Assembly: GCA_018873245.2 (NCBI GenBank)
Contig: JAEMBT020000009.1
Coordinates: 15,495,794 to 15,559,793, forward strand
From: Archegozetes longisetosus
Taxonomy: Eukaryota; Arthropoda; Arachnida; Sarcoptiformes; Trhypochthoniidae
DNA: 64,000 bases
Direction of reading: 5' to 3'
Made by a program: the position numbers and the translations under genes. Positions 13,685-26,933 of the stretch are shown here, one piece after another. Under the pieces are notes generated by a model. That model did no database searches. It saw nothing but the letters and a program-made list of their open reading frames with translations, and was not told where the DNA came from. Positions within the stretch are counted from its first letter, which is position 1; each line of letters starts with the position of its first letter.

Positions 13685-14205
13685 CTTTATCGAGTATACT
13701 GGTATGAAAATTCATTTTTTTTTAACATTTATGCTCGACTGATGTTTCTATTTTCAAAAATATAAAGCTTGTTATAAGATAAAAATAGTAATATTTTATA
13801 CAAAAATATATGTAAATTTAAACATTCGACAAAATAAAGTATTAATCACTGAATAATAATAGCCTTTGGCTAATATTTTCATAGTTTATAACTTTCACAT
13901 TTGTCCATTTAATAAGAAATGAGACTTGTATGTTTTCCAGGTTTAATGCTAATTAAAGACTAGATCCTGAAAATTGTTACATCCTCCTCATTTGTGACTT
14001 TTTCAGTTTAATAACTTTTAAAACTTTCGTCAAATTAATGTGAATGTAAGAATTTCTCCACAATTCTGTTTATAATAACTTAGAATCTTTTGGATTAAGT
14101 TTTTTGTTTCAAAACTATGTTCTTGTCGTTGAAAAATAAAGAAATAGGAAAATCCTATGACAGAAATATTAACGCTTAAGAAATGAACTGATTATGACTA
14201 AGGTG

Positions 14206-17200
14206 TTCCAAAAAAACATATGATTATAAGCTTATATGAAAGCTTATCTCAAGGAAGTGCACAAATCAAATCTTTCTTTTCTAAAATACTTAACAAAATT
14301 TTAATCATAAACTGAACTTAGTTTTGAACTTTAGCCACGACATTATTTTTGTTTTTCCAAACTTTATCTCTTAGTTTGGATTGAGAGTTTGAACAAATTG
14401 ATTAGACCAAAACAAAAGTCAAGTCAAAATAAGTCATGAAAACAAACTCATAAATTAATAATAACGAGTGAAAAAAGTTTGCACTATGAGACTAGAAGTC
14501 TTGAAAAGTTTGAAAAAACTCATATGTGACTCATACACTTTACGTTAAAATTGGTCTTATGCCCTTTTAGAAAAAAAGTGACTTATGCTGATTCAATTCA
14601 TTCATATTTAGGATCATACACAATCTTTATCTCAAGCACTAAAGGAAATGTTTTGTAATAAAAGACCACGATTAATATAATAAATGTTATGCAAGAAAGC
14701 TTATAAATAAGGATTAAAAGTAAAATAAATACTGTAATCTGCATCTGATTTCATAAATCGTATTTCTCTCCATACTATTGTTGAAATGGTTTTTGCACTC
14801 GACCTCAAATTTTATCAAACCAGATAAGCATAAAGCTGAAACATTATCTATGCATTAAATAATTCTTCACTGAATCATATAATTCCTCACGTTCTACTTT
14901 GAATCAGTTTTTAAATCAACTTTTAATCAAACTTTGCAATTCTTCGTTAATTATATCTAAAAAGCAATTTTGTGTTTTATTATTAAAATGTTCGTGTTGG
15001 ATCAATGGGAGATTAAACTTAAATCTGTAACCTATAGTTATTTCTTCAGAAACTGAAATAATTATGAACGATAATGCACGTAAGCTGGTTTGCTGAGCTT
15101 GAGCTAGGCTTGAAACTGATAAGCTCATTCCACAAGCTAGAAAAACCCTAAGCTTCCAACTGATACTAGCTTGAGCTTTAGTGTATTGATAATTATGAAC
15201 GAAGCTTTTCGTAGCATTTGTTAGAAATAAAATGCCTAAACCTACTAATAAGTCTAATTATATTCTATTGTTATTACACAAAAAGTGCAAAATTAAAACC
15301 TAGAAACCTAGTCTAGCTTTGACTTAATTTGATTCTATCATATATAATCAAATAAAGATATTTGATCTGATGAAGCTGTGACCATCTTGTTTTCGTCCAA
15401 AAATACAATAATTATTGTAGACGTAAATGAAAATAAAGTTTAATTATATTTTTGGAATATGTTACTGTTTTAGAGCTGTTCGTAAGACAGCGTCGCATAA
15501 TTCATGAAACCCACGCTGTTTTCTGTTTAATTAGAAACATTTTCGTCAGATTTTATCAAACATTATGAACATAGAAAAGCTATTTTCGATTTTCATGTGG
15601 TCGATCCACTCAAAGTCAAATATATAGATCAAACAAATTATATAACAATTGATAATCTTTATTAAACGCTTAATTGAAAATTTGCTGAAGCTGAAGCCAA
15701 AGTTCTAATACGTTATATGTTTTTAAACTTTTCATTAGAAAAATTCTAAACTACCTGAACGCCACTAATGTAACCTAACCTAACCTAATGTGTGTTATCA
15801 ACAAATCGATAATTATTTTAAGTGAAGCTAAAATTCACATGGAATGAGAACATAATTATAGTTACCATATGACTTGTGCAATATCTTCTAGAGAATTATA
15901 ATAGCTATCAAGATAGAAGTTTCATATCAATCTATAATTATCTTTCTGGCTCGCATTAATTGGTTTTGACTGGAAATAACCTCTAATTAAATATTCAGTC
16001 GTCTGCTAAAATTGGTTCTCTAAGTAGCTGAGAAAAATTGTTACATTTTTCACAACATTTAGAAATTTTACCTCGAATTAAGACAAATTATAAACTTTGT
16101 TTGAATAGCAAGTAATCAGAATATACTCTTCGGACTTAGCTAATGATGTAAATCTTTTCGAAATTCAAAACCGAATACCAGCTGAAATTAGTTCCATGAT
16201 TTTACCCCGAATTGGAAAATGAATTATAACCAGAGAATGCAAACCGAGTTATCTTCAAACATAAGAGTTCTCTAAATTCTCAATCATTGTCTGCTAAGCC
16301 CTTCAGGTTCAGTAATAAATATTGAGAAACTTAGTTTCAAAATAAGTTTATATTAAATATATCAAATTGAATTAACTTAGAAATCGAAAAAATATGTTCA
16401 TCATGTTTATAATTTCACCTTGAGATCTGCTTGAAGTAATCCGATGTTGAAAGATAGTTAAATTTAATCAACGATTTCTTTAAATCAGTGACGAAGTCAG
16501 AAGAGCCTCGGGCGCCTCCAATTTAAATCTGTCGCTAACTGGATATAAATAGTCGTATAATTTTCTTAGTTTATTGCAATAATTGCTAGAAATAAAGTAA
16601 AAATAAACTATAATTTAGGTTTAAAACTATTACACAATAGGGTTTAGTCGGAAAATGATATCTATAATCAAAATTGAATGTGACGTGTGCAGCCTCACTC
16701 AGAATTTCGGACTTGAGCACCAGCTCTAAAATTTGTGGCATCATAACTGCTTTAGAAAGAGCAATAATATTGACAGTGATAATAGAAAAAATAAACTAGC
16801 TCTAAGACTATAGTAAATATTGACTTTATTTATATTTATTTGAGTATTTTTTCAAACTGATAGAATCTCAATTGTTAGCTTAGTTGCTTCCAAAAAGTAA
16901 GACAAACTTTCAGAAAAGTTGAATATAGTTGAAATTTTTGAAAACATTCAAATGGAATCGATAAACAAAACACATTCATTCTAAACCTGAAAGATCTATA
17001 GCCAATAAAAATAGAGACGAATCTTATAGAAAGCAATCATAAAAGTGCTCGAATAGACATTACGGTTCATTAACTGGGTATGAAACCTAACTTCTTATAT
17101 AACTGATACGATTTCTCAAATAAATTTGATATTATCCAATAGAGTGGCTCGTATTCTTTACAATTCTCGACCTTCTACAATGACCTCTTAATAAACCTAA

Positions 17201-18510
17201 TTGATATGCATCAGTATCCATATTGATTTACTCCAACGACCCTTAAGTTCAGATAGAAAAGAATACTTTTTGGATAATAATCTAGCTTACACGATACTCG
17301 AGACAGTCATCATACAGCTTAATTAGTCTTAATACTATGAATTATTTAAAAAATAAACTCAATATTGATATAAATTTCTTACATTAAGTATAAGCATTGT
17401 TATCAATACTTGAACTTTGAACTTTATTAGGGAAAATTGATTATAAGAATTTAAAGTTACTTTTAGAAAAGTCTTGTTATTAGGCTTGGGTGAGATTGAG
17501 TTGGTGTATTACTAAATGTTGCTTACGTAGATGTAAATCAAGTTTATTATAATGTGGTATATTTAAATACAATAATATCAAGCGCTACCGCGTCACAGAT
17601 GTAACTTTTGAATATTTTAAGTTGGTGCTAATGCAATCATATGAGCAGGAAGCTATCAAAGTTGCTCATTATCCTGTGTTTTACTTAGTATCTCGAATGT
17701 TTCCTGTATTCACTGATTCTTCTAACTGCAAAGCAGAACCATAAGGATCTTTGAGTTTAAATACGATCATATAAAATAAAGCATCCAATAATCAGACGTT
17801 TAAACACCCACACATAATTCTCGTCGCAATTTATTTTTCTGTTCTTTTGGTATTCATGAAGAGATCTGTCAAAAAGAGCTCTGTGACAAAAACAAAACAG
17901 ATTTAATATATTCTCGAATCAAATGATTACTAAGTTTATTATTGATATTTATTGTGCCAAATCAAACGCTTTCTTATAGCAAAGTTCGATCTAAGAATTA
18001 AAGCCAAACTCAACATTTCTTATAGAAAATATGTACTGTTGATGAATGAAAGTAGTTCTAAATTGAATAATTATGTAAATTTTCAAGTATGCAGAAAAAG
18101 CTACCATAACTTAATCTTATTCTTTCCATGCGTTTATAGAGGAATATCCAACCGAAAAAATAAATTTAATGAATTTTATAGATAAGAATAGTTGAAATAA
18201 CTTTTAAGAAGATAAATAGAGACCTTACATTATGTTATTATTAAATTTTTGATCAACTAAAGGGTCAATAAAATGGAAAATATTAATATTGTTGTCTCAA
18301 CTTTTTAGGACAGATGAAATATCTGAAACCGAACTACTTGGGCTCAGCTTAATTTAATGGATCTCTTTTTGTTGTGTCAGCTGAATGGATTGAACAGGAT
18401 TTAATGATTTCTTATTGCGTTGTAAATTTAAGCTGCTTCCAAAGAAATTTTTATTAAAAATTCTTGAGACTTCAAAATGATGGAGCACTCAATATCCTTA
18501 ACGCTGTTTA
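14206..18510. other. Long non-coding stretch
   Basis: No gene recognised. It includes the 14-bp-flanked insertion at 15072-15188 and short runs of AACCTAACCT near 15770-15785. The open frame at 17952-18185 (+) lacks any recognisable motif. Confidence 0.5.
15072..15188. mobile_element. 117-bp insertion flanked by 14-bp direct repeats
   Basis: ATAATTATGAACGA occurs at 15058-15071 and again at 15189-15202, exactly flanking 117 bp rich in AGCTTGAGCT-like words. Perfect 14-bp flanks resemble a target-site duplication of a retroposed element, but there is no A-tail and no pol III box that I can identify. Confidence 0.5.
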
Positions 18511-18511
18511 A

Positions 18512-18567
18512 AGTTAGGCTAGGTTAGGTAGGTTAGGTTAGGTTAGGTAGGTTAGGTTAGGTTAGGG
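18512..18567. repeat. Interstitial TTAGG-type repeat
   Basis: About 55 bp of repeated GGTTAGGTTAGGTAGG, related to the arthropod telomere motif TTAGG but irregular. Shorter runs of the complement occur near 15770, 54070 and 55950. Confidence 0.8.
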
Positions 18568-18839
18568 TCAAATTAGGCTTCAAGTCAAGTCAACTTAATT
18601 AAATTTATACTTAATTTCACAATCATTATCGACAAATCACAAGAATTTTAATTTATACCAGTTTAATACCAAATAATCTAAATATCAATAAGCCTTAAAT
18701 ACAGAAAATAGTTGGATTAATAATAGATAGTTTCTATCAGAAAGAGGATATTCTGCGCATTTGCCAAAGCCTACACAATGTGATAGGAGCGCAAAATGAC
18801 AAGTTATTACAACAAACTTTCCACTCAATTCAATCTAAC

Positions 18840-19044
18840 TTCTGCTCTTAACACTTACCAATTCTAACTCTTTCATGCTATACACCAATCGTTCTCTGAT
18901 AGATTGAATGAGTTTCAAATTTGGTTTTATATTTACAATAGTGTTCTGTTTATAATTTTGTGACTCAATACAATCATAAAAACTTTTCATAACTTCATTA
19001 CTTCTTAACTTCTCAGAAGAGATATTTGAGTTCTCTTTTGTCAA
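18840..19044 (-). CDS. Possible exon, unrecognised
   Basis: A minus-strand open frame, with an ATG near its middle (MKSFYDCIESQNYKQNT), runs to a consensus donor TTG|GTAAGTG at about 18859. Composition looks moderately protein-like. No domain was recognised, no downstream exon was found, and the gene to which it might belong is unknown. It lies upstream of the GPCR on the opposite strand. It may be chance. Confidence 0.2.
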
Positions 19045-19355
19045 AAATCATTTATTTATTCAGGAATACTATTAGTTATGTTAATACTATTTCTCCCATC
19101 GTTTCATTTCTGATTCTTCCATTCAATTGCTTATTGTGTTTATCACTCAATAAGTTCACAACTATTTTCATTCTAAACTCTCCCTAATTTTCTCTTACAT
19201 CTTATAGAAGTCATGGAAATTGAATGCTTTTAAGGTTTGTAGTTCGATATTTTCTTTATCCTAAGCTTTTTCTAGATGTAATCATCTTTAATATGATTAC
19301 ATTTTGAAGGCTATGTTCGCTTGAAAAAACTAGATTGCTACTATTGCTACTCTCT

Positions 19356-19406
19356 TTGAGAGTAGTATGAACAGGGTACTTTTGAGAGTAATATGAACAG
19401 GGTACT
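19356..19406. repeat. Short direct duplication
   Basis: The sequence GAGAGTAGTATGAACAGG and following bases is repeated once in tandem with one change (GAGAGTAATATGAACAGG), a 24-25 bp unit. Confidence 0.7.
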
Positions 19407-19689
19407 ACTGCAAAGCAGATTAGACCTCCTGATGATAGTATCCAAAAATAATCCTGTTTTGCCTTTACCACAAATTAATCTATCCTATTAAATACAAAAC
19501 TCCATTCATTTCAACTCCTCAGTTCGTTTTTTCGTTCTGTTCACTCCACCTTTGGTTCGAGAGGAAGATTAGATTACGAAACTCGATATCTATGCGAACA
19601 TAGCTGTATATACAATACTTGTTCTCTTAATTATTTCCAAACTTATTCATTAATCGAGATATGATTCAATTAAATGTTTTCAGCAGTAA

Positions 19690-22600
19690 ATGTCTGCTTT
19701 CCAAACAGTTGTGCATTTGATGTCCGAAATGGATTTCTGCGATAATAGCACTTATGCCAACTATTACTCTAATGTGAACAATGATGGAAAAGAGTCTCAG
19801 AAAACTCTATATAAATATTTGATACCAGTCCTAATAGTTGGGTGTGCTGTGAGTGTTTTGTTGAATGCACTGCTGGTGATAATCGGTAACACAAAGACAA
19901 CAAACAAGTCACCGATTTTGGTCCTCTCTCTCAACTTGGCGACAACAGACTGTTTGGCCTCAATATTAATAGCCACCGGACTGTTTCTAAACTCATATCT
20001 GCCAGTAGTATTCGGGATCGATATGGAAGGTGCGAAGTGCGCGTCGCTTATTATTGAAATATTCAGACTCTCGGCTCTGATCGCATCCGCAATGCATTTA
20101 TTGTCATTAGCTCTGGTTCATTATAAAGGCATCGTTAAACCACTTCACTATAGGTGAGCTAATGTTTTCCTTGTTTTTTATTGCACTGTCATAAATCATT
20201 TATTAAGCCCTTTAACTGAGTCCTCAGTCATCTTAGTTCTCAACTGATTAGATTAAGCTCTAAATACCTGAACCTAAACGATTGATTTTTTGTGCAATTT
20301 TTACCTTCATCAGGAGAACAATTTTCAATCTTCACGCTTTAGTACAAAACAAAACTGAATTACAGAAAATTTTGTTATATAAAAGAAATTGAATTTATAG
20401 GTCAAAAGAGAAACTTGAAATAGTCTTATGCCTAAAACTTCTTAGATTTTACTTAAGGCTTATGATTGCTAAAAATAGTAGATCTCTACAGAGAGATAAG
20501 CTTAAATAATTGATTTTAAATTAAGATCTAAGTCTTATTACAGGACCATATCGTTACTTGTGTGATATACTGAAAGTTCATATACTGAAAGTTCATTAGT
20601 TCTAACATGTAGTAATCCATTATATATTTCTATGCTAAATACTTAAATCCTGTCAGATTCCAACTAAACCCAAATGTAGTTTGCATGTTTGAATATAACT
20701 CTTCAAAATCAGTTTTGATACAATGAACCACTTCGTAAACCAATGGAAAGTTATCTTAACTTTTATGAGACCAATAGAAAGTCATTAAGAAATCCAAATT
20801 TGTTACAATAGTTAAAAGTGAGACAACTGTTATGCAATACTGACTTTTATTGTAAGTTTAATGACGGAATAGTGATCGGGGCTAATATTTTAGTGAAATA
20901 GATTACACAAACTGAGCAAACTTTAACGCCTAATTGAGGCCAAATAAAATATATTTTGTTTATTTTTCTTCTTCTATGAATCCAAAAATTGAGTTCATAC
21001 AAAAAACATTAGCTTTGAGTAATGTTTCTTATATTTCAAATTTATCTCAGTTTTCATGCGATTCTTAAAAGTTGTAACTTATTTACTATTTTAATTTGAG
21101 TATTTCTAAGTATTGAAAATTATTGAGAATTATTGAGAATTATTGAAAATTATTGAAAATTATTAAAAATTATTAAAAATCTACATGAAAACTATTGAAG
21201 ATTAATACCCATGAGACTTCGTCATCTTAACACAATAGCTTATTTTGCCGCAAACTCCTTATTCAATAAATTCTTATTTAAAACTGGAATCAAAGCTGAA
21301 GGTGCCGTAAAAATTGAGTTTCAATCGTAAGTCTTATCCTATTGTTATAAATTCTTATAATAATACGGATAGGACTTACAATTGAATGGCAGTTATTATT
21401 CTCTTACATCCTGTTTAGTGAACTTTAACAATAATAGACAAACACTTGAAGAATAAGAATAGAATATAATATGATTGAAATTATCAATAAATGAATGAGA
21501 ATCGATCAGAGAATCGATCACAGAATCGATCACAGAATCGATCGATCACAGAATCGATCACAGAATCGATCAAACACTTCAATAGTATAAGTTGGAAATC
21601 ACTCTATTTTTAGATAGTATTCAAACGTTAGCTTCTTTATAGCACATTATTATGACTTTATATAACAGCCAAACAATTATACAGTTGTGACGTACTGCTC
21701 TTCGTAAGCAATCATTTTCAACCACTTACTATTTAGGATTAGTTTTAAATGTCAAGTTCAATAAGAAACTAGAATGCTTGAGTTTTGTTTGATAGTTTGA
21801 TTGAAATATTGATGTTTGCGTTCGTCAGTCACTTTTTCTAATCCTAAATTAATCTAAGCTAATCTTTTCTCTAAAATGATTACCAAAACCAGACGCTTTT
21901 CAGATAACCTCTAATTAGGTATTTTACCTTAAAAATACTTCATTTTAATGTAAAACTTTCGGTAAGACTTAAATTCAATATTCGAATGAAAGCTTAAGTC
22001 CGAAAATGCGGTCAACTAATGAGAAAGAGTTGCGAAGCGGAAAGTAAAACAATAAATATATATCTAATTCGGCTTAGTATATTATGCGCTATTACTTCGT
22101 ATCTCTGAAACTAATTTAATAAACAAGTTTTCATCTCTTGTTTGCTGTTTTATTCAAAATTTAATTCAATATTTATTCAACAAACTAATAATTTTCTGTT
22201 TGAAAACTCTGATTAGTAACTCATTGTAATAAAAATATTGATATTTGTCGGAAGACTTCATCTATTTCTTTCCTGTTTTCAACTAAATCGTTTCTTATTA
22301 TTTGTTCAACTTTTCAATTCAAGGCAAATAATTCATTAGATTGTTGTAGATTTAAAGTTTGCTTTTCATTGCTTTTCATTGCTTTTCAAAAGAGTTATAA
22401 TGAATTATAACTTGAACTTCAGTTTAATACTCGAATACATTTCTAATGATTTAGGTTTGAAAATTGTGCGTTCATTTAAATATAAGATCAAAGCTCAACC
22501 GCTCAATTAAAATACAACTTTAAAAGCGATTCTATTATTTTATGATTTCGAAATTCAGTTTATTTCATAAGTAAGATTGTGATTCCGATGAGATTCCGAT

Positions 22601-25600
22601 ACTATGGAGAATAGTTCAAACCGTGAGAGACCGGTGAGGATAATATACTCGAATATATTGACCATAGTAACAAGAAAAGTCATTCCTATGTAAACTTGCC
22701 TACGATGTCCATAGATTTATCTTCAAACTTGAATAATTTGTTGAGATAACTCGAATTATTCATATTGAACTAGGAAAGTAAAATCAGAATCAGGAAGATT
22801 GACTAATTTATGAATTTATAATGAAATGTGAAACAGTATTGTTACAAATGGCACTTATATTTCAGTCGAGTTCAGGTGTGGTAATCACCAATGAAGGTGG
22901 ACTTGACCTTAACTTAAACCTATAAAGTATTGGTGAGCGAGATTAACAACAACGCTGCTCAGCATTTTATAGCAAAGCTTAACTTTCATTGCAAATAATA
23001 CTTACAAGGAGTTGCTGTAAAGCCAAGATAACGTTCTCTGATTCAGAAATAAATTAGTTGTGGGTTAGAAATAAATTTATTCAAAATACTAAAGCTCGGA
23101 GTGATATGCAGTTACATATGTCGCAATTCAAACTAAATTTAGATCTTCAATTAAATAGATTTATATAATAGAAAATGTAGTAGAGTTTGAAATTCAGTGA
23201 TGCTTACAATATTGAACTTGAATTTTCTGTCATACGATTGAAAGGTATAGAAATATTAAAAACATGTTTGTGCTGATGTAAAGCTTGATTTAGGTGAGTC
23301 AACAGTAAACACAATTTTGACACTTAGATAAGAATTCACTGAAAATTGAATTTCTGGATAAATCGATAATATCAGAAATTTACATAACGTAATAATTTTT
23401 TTTGGTTTGAAAAGTTGTGTTGGTTTGTAATTAATCCAAAATGACTCTAAAAACAATATAAAACATTTATATACTAAAAATTCTTTCAAACTTCTATATC
23501 TTTTCATCAACTGAACAAAACTTACAAAACTCCATTTTTGAAGCCTTGAGCATATACTTTAAATTTAATATTCAAAATATTGATTTTCTTTCTGATGAAA
23601 AATTCTGATAAACGTTTTTACAAAGATTTTGATTTGAGTTTTACTCGAGTTATCGTTAAATATGAAATTTTATTCAAACACTGTATATATGAAATTGCTC
23701 TGAATTGAGAAAATTCGATTACTTTTACAAATCCGCAGGGTGATATGAAAATTAGCGAACTCTTCACAATAATTTATTTAGGATTTAAAGTATCGGATTT
23801 TGGTCGAAGAAATGCTTATTATTTCTTTGTGAAAATTTGCAGGATTCATACTTTGATTCTGACACAATTTTCATGAATTATTATTTCAGGTTTAGTAAAA
23901 AAGCTTTGTTTTGATGATAACTATTTAATATGACAATCACAATAAAAATTACAAAATTAAAATGGGACTCTTTTAGGGTGAATACAGTACATAATTATTT
24001 GTAAGATCGGAAGACTTAGACTGAAGAAGAATGTTGTCTGATTAAGATTTGTTTGGTATGTCGTGCTGTTAGGAGAATGTGTTAACAGTCAGGAGTTAAG
24101 ACAGAAGTTAAGTGTCTCAGTCGGATATAAGGCAACAAACAAGTGATTGAAGTTTATTTAAAAACACTGAGCACTTATAACAACTGTTCATTGATACTGA
24201 TTTGCTAAATTGGCTCTTATTTTTCAATAAGTTTACAGAATTTGTTCTCGAAACACACTTATGATGATGCTGACACCTTAGAATTTCTTATATCACACAT
24301 ATTTGACAGCCTGTAATTAATTAGTCTTTAGAAGAACATCAAGTCTTTCTTCCACTCAACAATTAGATGCATTCTTACCGATTCTTGTACACAATTCTTG
24401 TACATTAATCTGAAATCTGTTAAGGATGTATGAAAACTGTATATGTAGTAAACAATCCTAAAACGTTAGATCTCATTCATATAGTTTATATGTTTGAAAC
24501 TTTTAAAGTTTGAAAAGTTGCTTCAAGTTTATGCCTGACTTCACAGCTTGAGTGACTTCGAGTGAGAGCATATTCGAGTTAATATTTAGTCAATATTTAG
24601 TTACAAGAGTTAAATTCTAGAAAAGAGTTGATTCAATAGCTTTATTTGTTCCCAATTGAGATGGAGAGCATGCGATTTAATCTTATATTGACTCAATTTA
24701 GATAATGCATCTATAATGAGATTAAATACAATGCAGTGCATCAATTTTTTAGCTCAATTGATATATTGTTATATTTATAGGAGTTTCATTGTTATTCTTA
24801 CTATATTCGTGACATACATTCAAATTAAGGTAAACTTTGGGTTATGTAAACTCATTTTGAAACGATTTATTGAACTTAACTGATTTCGCAACAAATCATC
24901 AACTATTTTCAAGAGTTATTTATTTTTTAAATAAAAGTTCATTCAATTTGAAAAGTATTGAAAGCTGAAGATTGAAAATGAGTTCAGACCTTTTATCAAA
25001 TTAATTCTGATATGAATAAACAAATTTATTGTTCTAATTAGTATAGAAGAAGAAAAAATAGAAAAATATTGATATTATTTGTAAACTACTCTTAATCTAA
25101 TGTTAATTTAATTTGTTTGATTTACAGAGCAGTCATATTTTGCTCTCAACATAGAACACGAAGCATTCATTTGATGTCATTTATCTGTTGGGTAATACCC
25201 GCGATCTTTTTCGGAATATACTTTGTCTCAATTCCGTGTCAAGGTATAGAAAAAATAAGTCAAATTTCAATAGATAGAGCAATAAATCAAAAAATGTTAT
25301 GTAGCTGAAAACCTATAGCGCAAACGACTGATAAACTTAGAAAGTAGAGTGAAGATAATGGAAATAGTTATGATTGGAATAAAGGAGAGCTGATGAGTGT
25401 TTTGTTTATTTTCAGGCTTCCTGACATCGAAATGTAACGTTCACTTTATACTGACACGTAGATTTCGGTTAATTATTGTAATCTCGTTTTTTATTCCTCT
25501 AATAATGATGTTATTTCTCTACATACGTATATTTACCATAATAAAGAGCCATCAGGAGCAAAGAAGTCTAGCTGGAAGTATCAGAAATTTCAATAAGAAT

Positions 25601-26335
25601 AACATAAATTGCAATTCAAGAAAAGAAAGTTTGAGTCAACAAAATGTAAGAAAAGAAAGTTTAAGCCAACAGAATATAAGAAAAGAAAGTTTAAGTCAAC
25701 AAAATATGAGGAAAGAAAGTTTAAGTCAACAAAATAACAATAAACCAATGATAGCTAGTCTGAAATGGTGTGCGAATTGTTCGCATTCAGATAAGAATTC
25801 AATATCTTCCGTGTCTAAGATTAAAAGTAATGGTGAAATTGATCCGGTAAAGGACGGCTCAATTAAGAGCAGAAGAAATACGAACTTCAGCATAAGGTCT
25901 AACATGACAACAAGCAGTACTAAATACTGTTTCAGACCTCAACAACAAGTCCACGGACACACCAAAGCTTTAATGACTACTTTATTAATACTCGGCACGT
26001 ATTTGCTTTGTTGGATGCCAGCCGTTATCTACTTTGCGCTTACGTGTGTCAATGGCTGTCCGTTTCCAATAATTAGCTTGAACTTGAAGTACCGGATCGT
26101 ATTCTCATTCATCACTAATGGATTAGTTATACTGAAGTCTATCGTCGATCCATTTATTTATACATATAGAATGAAAGAAATGAAAGTAGCCCTAAATCGC
26201 TATTGTTTTAGAAGAGGTAATGCTAGAAGTTCTACCATTACCAGCCAGAGATCGGGAACATTGACAACTCTACGCTCAACCAGTCCTTCGAGTTTGAAAC
26301 ATCGATGCGCTATCGCTGAAACCACTTTGCAGTGA
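19690..26335 (+). CDS. Orphan rhodopsin-class (class A) GPCR, three exons
   Basis: Exons 19690-20153, 25128-25243 and 25416-26335 join in frame through AG|GTGAGC...TTTACAG and AAG|GTATAG...TTTTCAG to give 499 aa. Seven membrane segments are visible: TM1 near 44-67, TM2 with LATTD, TM3, TM4 in exon 2, TM5 near 212-232, TM6 with CWMP at 392-395, TM7 with DPFIY at 438-442. Cysteines at the start of TM3 and in loop 2 could form the usual disulfide, and NST at 19-21 is an extracellular glycosylation site. The usual DRY after TM3 is replaced by HYK (144-146). The long third intracellular loop carries four RKESLSQQN-type repeats (262-301). It probably couples an external amine- or peptide-like ligand to G proteins at the plasma membrane; the ligand is unknown. 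A CAG just upstream of the ATG (19681-19683) suggests a further 5' untranslated exon. Confidence 0.88.
21108..21180. repeat. Tandem ATTGAAAATT-type repeat
   Basis: Six to seven copies of an 11-base unit (TATTGAGAATT, TATTGAAAATT, TATTAAAAATT), drifting in sequence from one end to the other. Confidence 0.85.
21323..21380. repeat. Short hairpin in intron 1
   Basis: CAATCGTAAGTCTTATCC is mirrored by GGATAGGACTTACAATTG with one or two mismatches, separated by about 22 bases. It may be a miniature element remnant or a structured intronic RNA. Confidence 0.6.
21500..21571. repeat. 12-bp tandem repeat AATCGATCACAG
   Basis: About six units of GAATCGATCACA, one with an inserted GATC. It is a simple satellite, not a CRISPR, since there are no spacers. 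Confidence 0.9.
25619..25738 (+). repeat. 30-bp coding tandem repeat in the GPCR
   Basis: Four in-frame 30-base units encode RKESLSQQN plus V, I, M or N. They differ at only a few bases, which suggests recent expansion. Each contains a basic-X-Ser pattern that could be a kinase site in the cytoplasmic loop (inference). Confidence 0.92.
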
Positions 26336-26379
26336 ATTTTATTGGGCTAACGTATGGAACTTATAGTCAATCTAACTAT

Positions 26380-26385
26380 AATAAA
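26380..26385 (+). promoter_or_regulatory. Polyadenylation signal of the GPCR
   Basis: AATAAA 45 bases after the stop codon, followed by a GT/T-rich stretch. Confidence 0.6.
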
Positions 26386-26478
26386 GTGTTTCGTTGCAAT
26401 TAATTAAGCAAAGAAATGATTGTCAAGTTAGATATACACATAACTAATATATATTTGGTATTATAAATGTACAAACTA

Positions 26479-26633
26479 CAGTCGACTCTCTCTCTACGCT
26501 TAGGTTAGATATGGTGAATGATTAGCTTGAGCAGTTACTTGATTCGCACACTCTGCTCACTATATCCCATATAGTGAACTCTGGTTATAATCAACCGATT
26601 TCTAACATTGGGTACTATAGCGAGAGTCGACTG
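26479..26633. mobile_element. pogo/Tigger-type MITE
   Basis: A 155-bp element with ends CAGTCGACTCTC and GAGAGTCGACTG, each directly flanked by TA (26477-26478 and 26634-26635). The TA target and the CAGT...ACTG termini are typical of pogo-like non-autonomous elements. It sits just downstream of the GPCR polyadenylation signal. Confidence 0.8.
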
Positions 26634-26933
26634 TAAACATTTGGTATAATGCTTTTGCTGGTTTGTTGGTATTATCAATTCTAATCTAATCCTTACCTAG
26701 AATGATATGACACTATGATTAATACTAAGCCTATGAGATGAAAGAGTAATAAAAATCTTGAACTTTAATGAAGTGCCTGAGAGTAGAGTATGACATAAAG
26801 TGATCAGATAATAAAAGCTGAAGTGTTAATTCTTATTTCGAGTTTGAATCCAGCATTTGGTGCAACAGTGCTATGTCAGCCTAATTATCGCATCCAATAA
26901 GCACTTGGAATTAATGTCCAAATATAACCATAT

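Larger units (their letters stand above)
10757..14205. repeat. Old tandem duplication, copy 2
   Basis: Diverged second copy of 5050-7890, longer mainly because of later insertions, including the inverted-repeat elements at 11432-11618, 12395-12580 and 13333-13684. No gene was recognised inside it. Confidence 0.75.
20154..25127 (+). other. GPCR intron 1 (about 5 kb)
   Basis: Intron between TM3 and TM4. It holds tandem repeats at 21108-21180 and 21500-21571, a short hairpin near 21323-21380 and a TGCTTTTCAT repeat near 22360-22390. No nested gene was recognised on either strand. Confidence 0.75.

Noticed and set aside
18512-18567. Telomere end
   Set aside because: Only about 55 bp, irregular and embedded in ordinary sequence on both sides.
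19256-19471. Minus-strand ORF upstream of the GPCR
   Set aside because: Contains a local duplication and no motif; no splice support.
21500-21571. CRISPR-like regular repeats
   Set aside because: Units are directly adjacent without spacers; the genome is eukaryotic.
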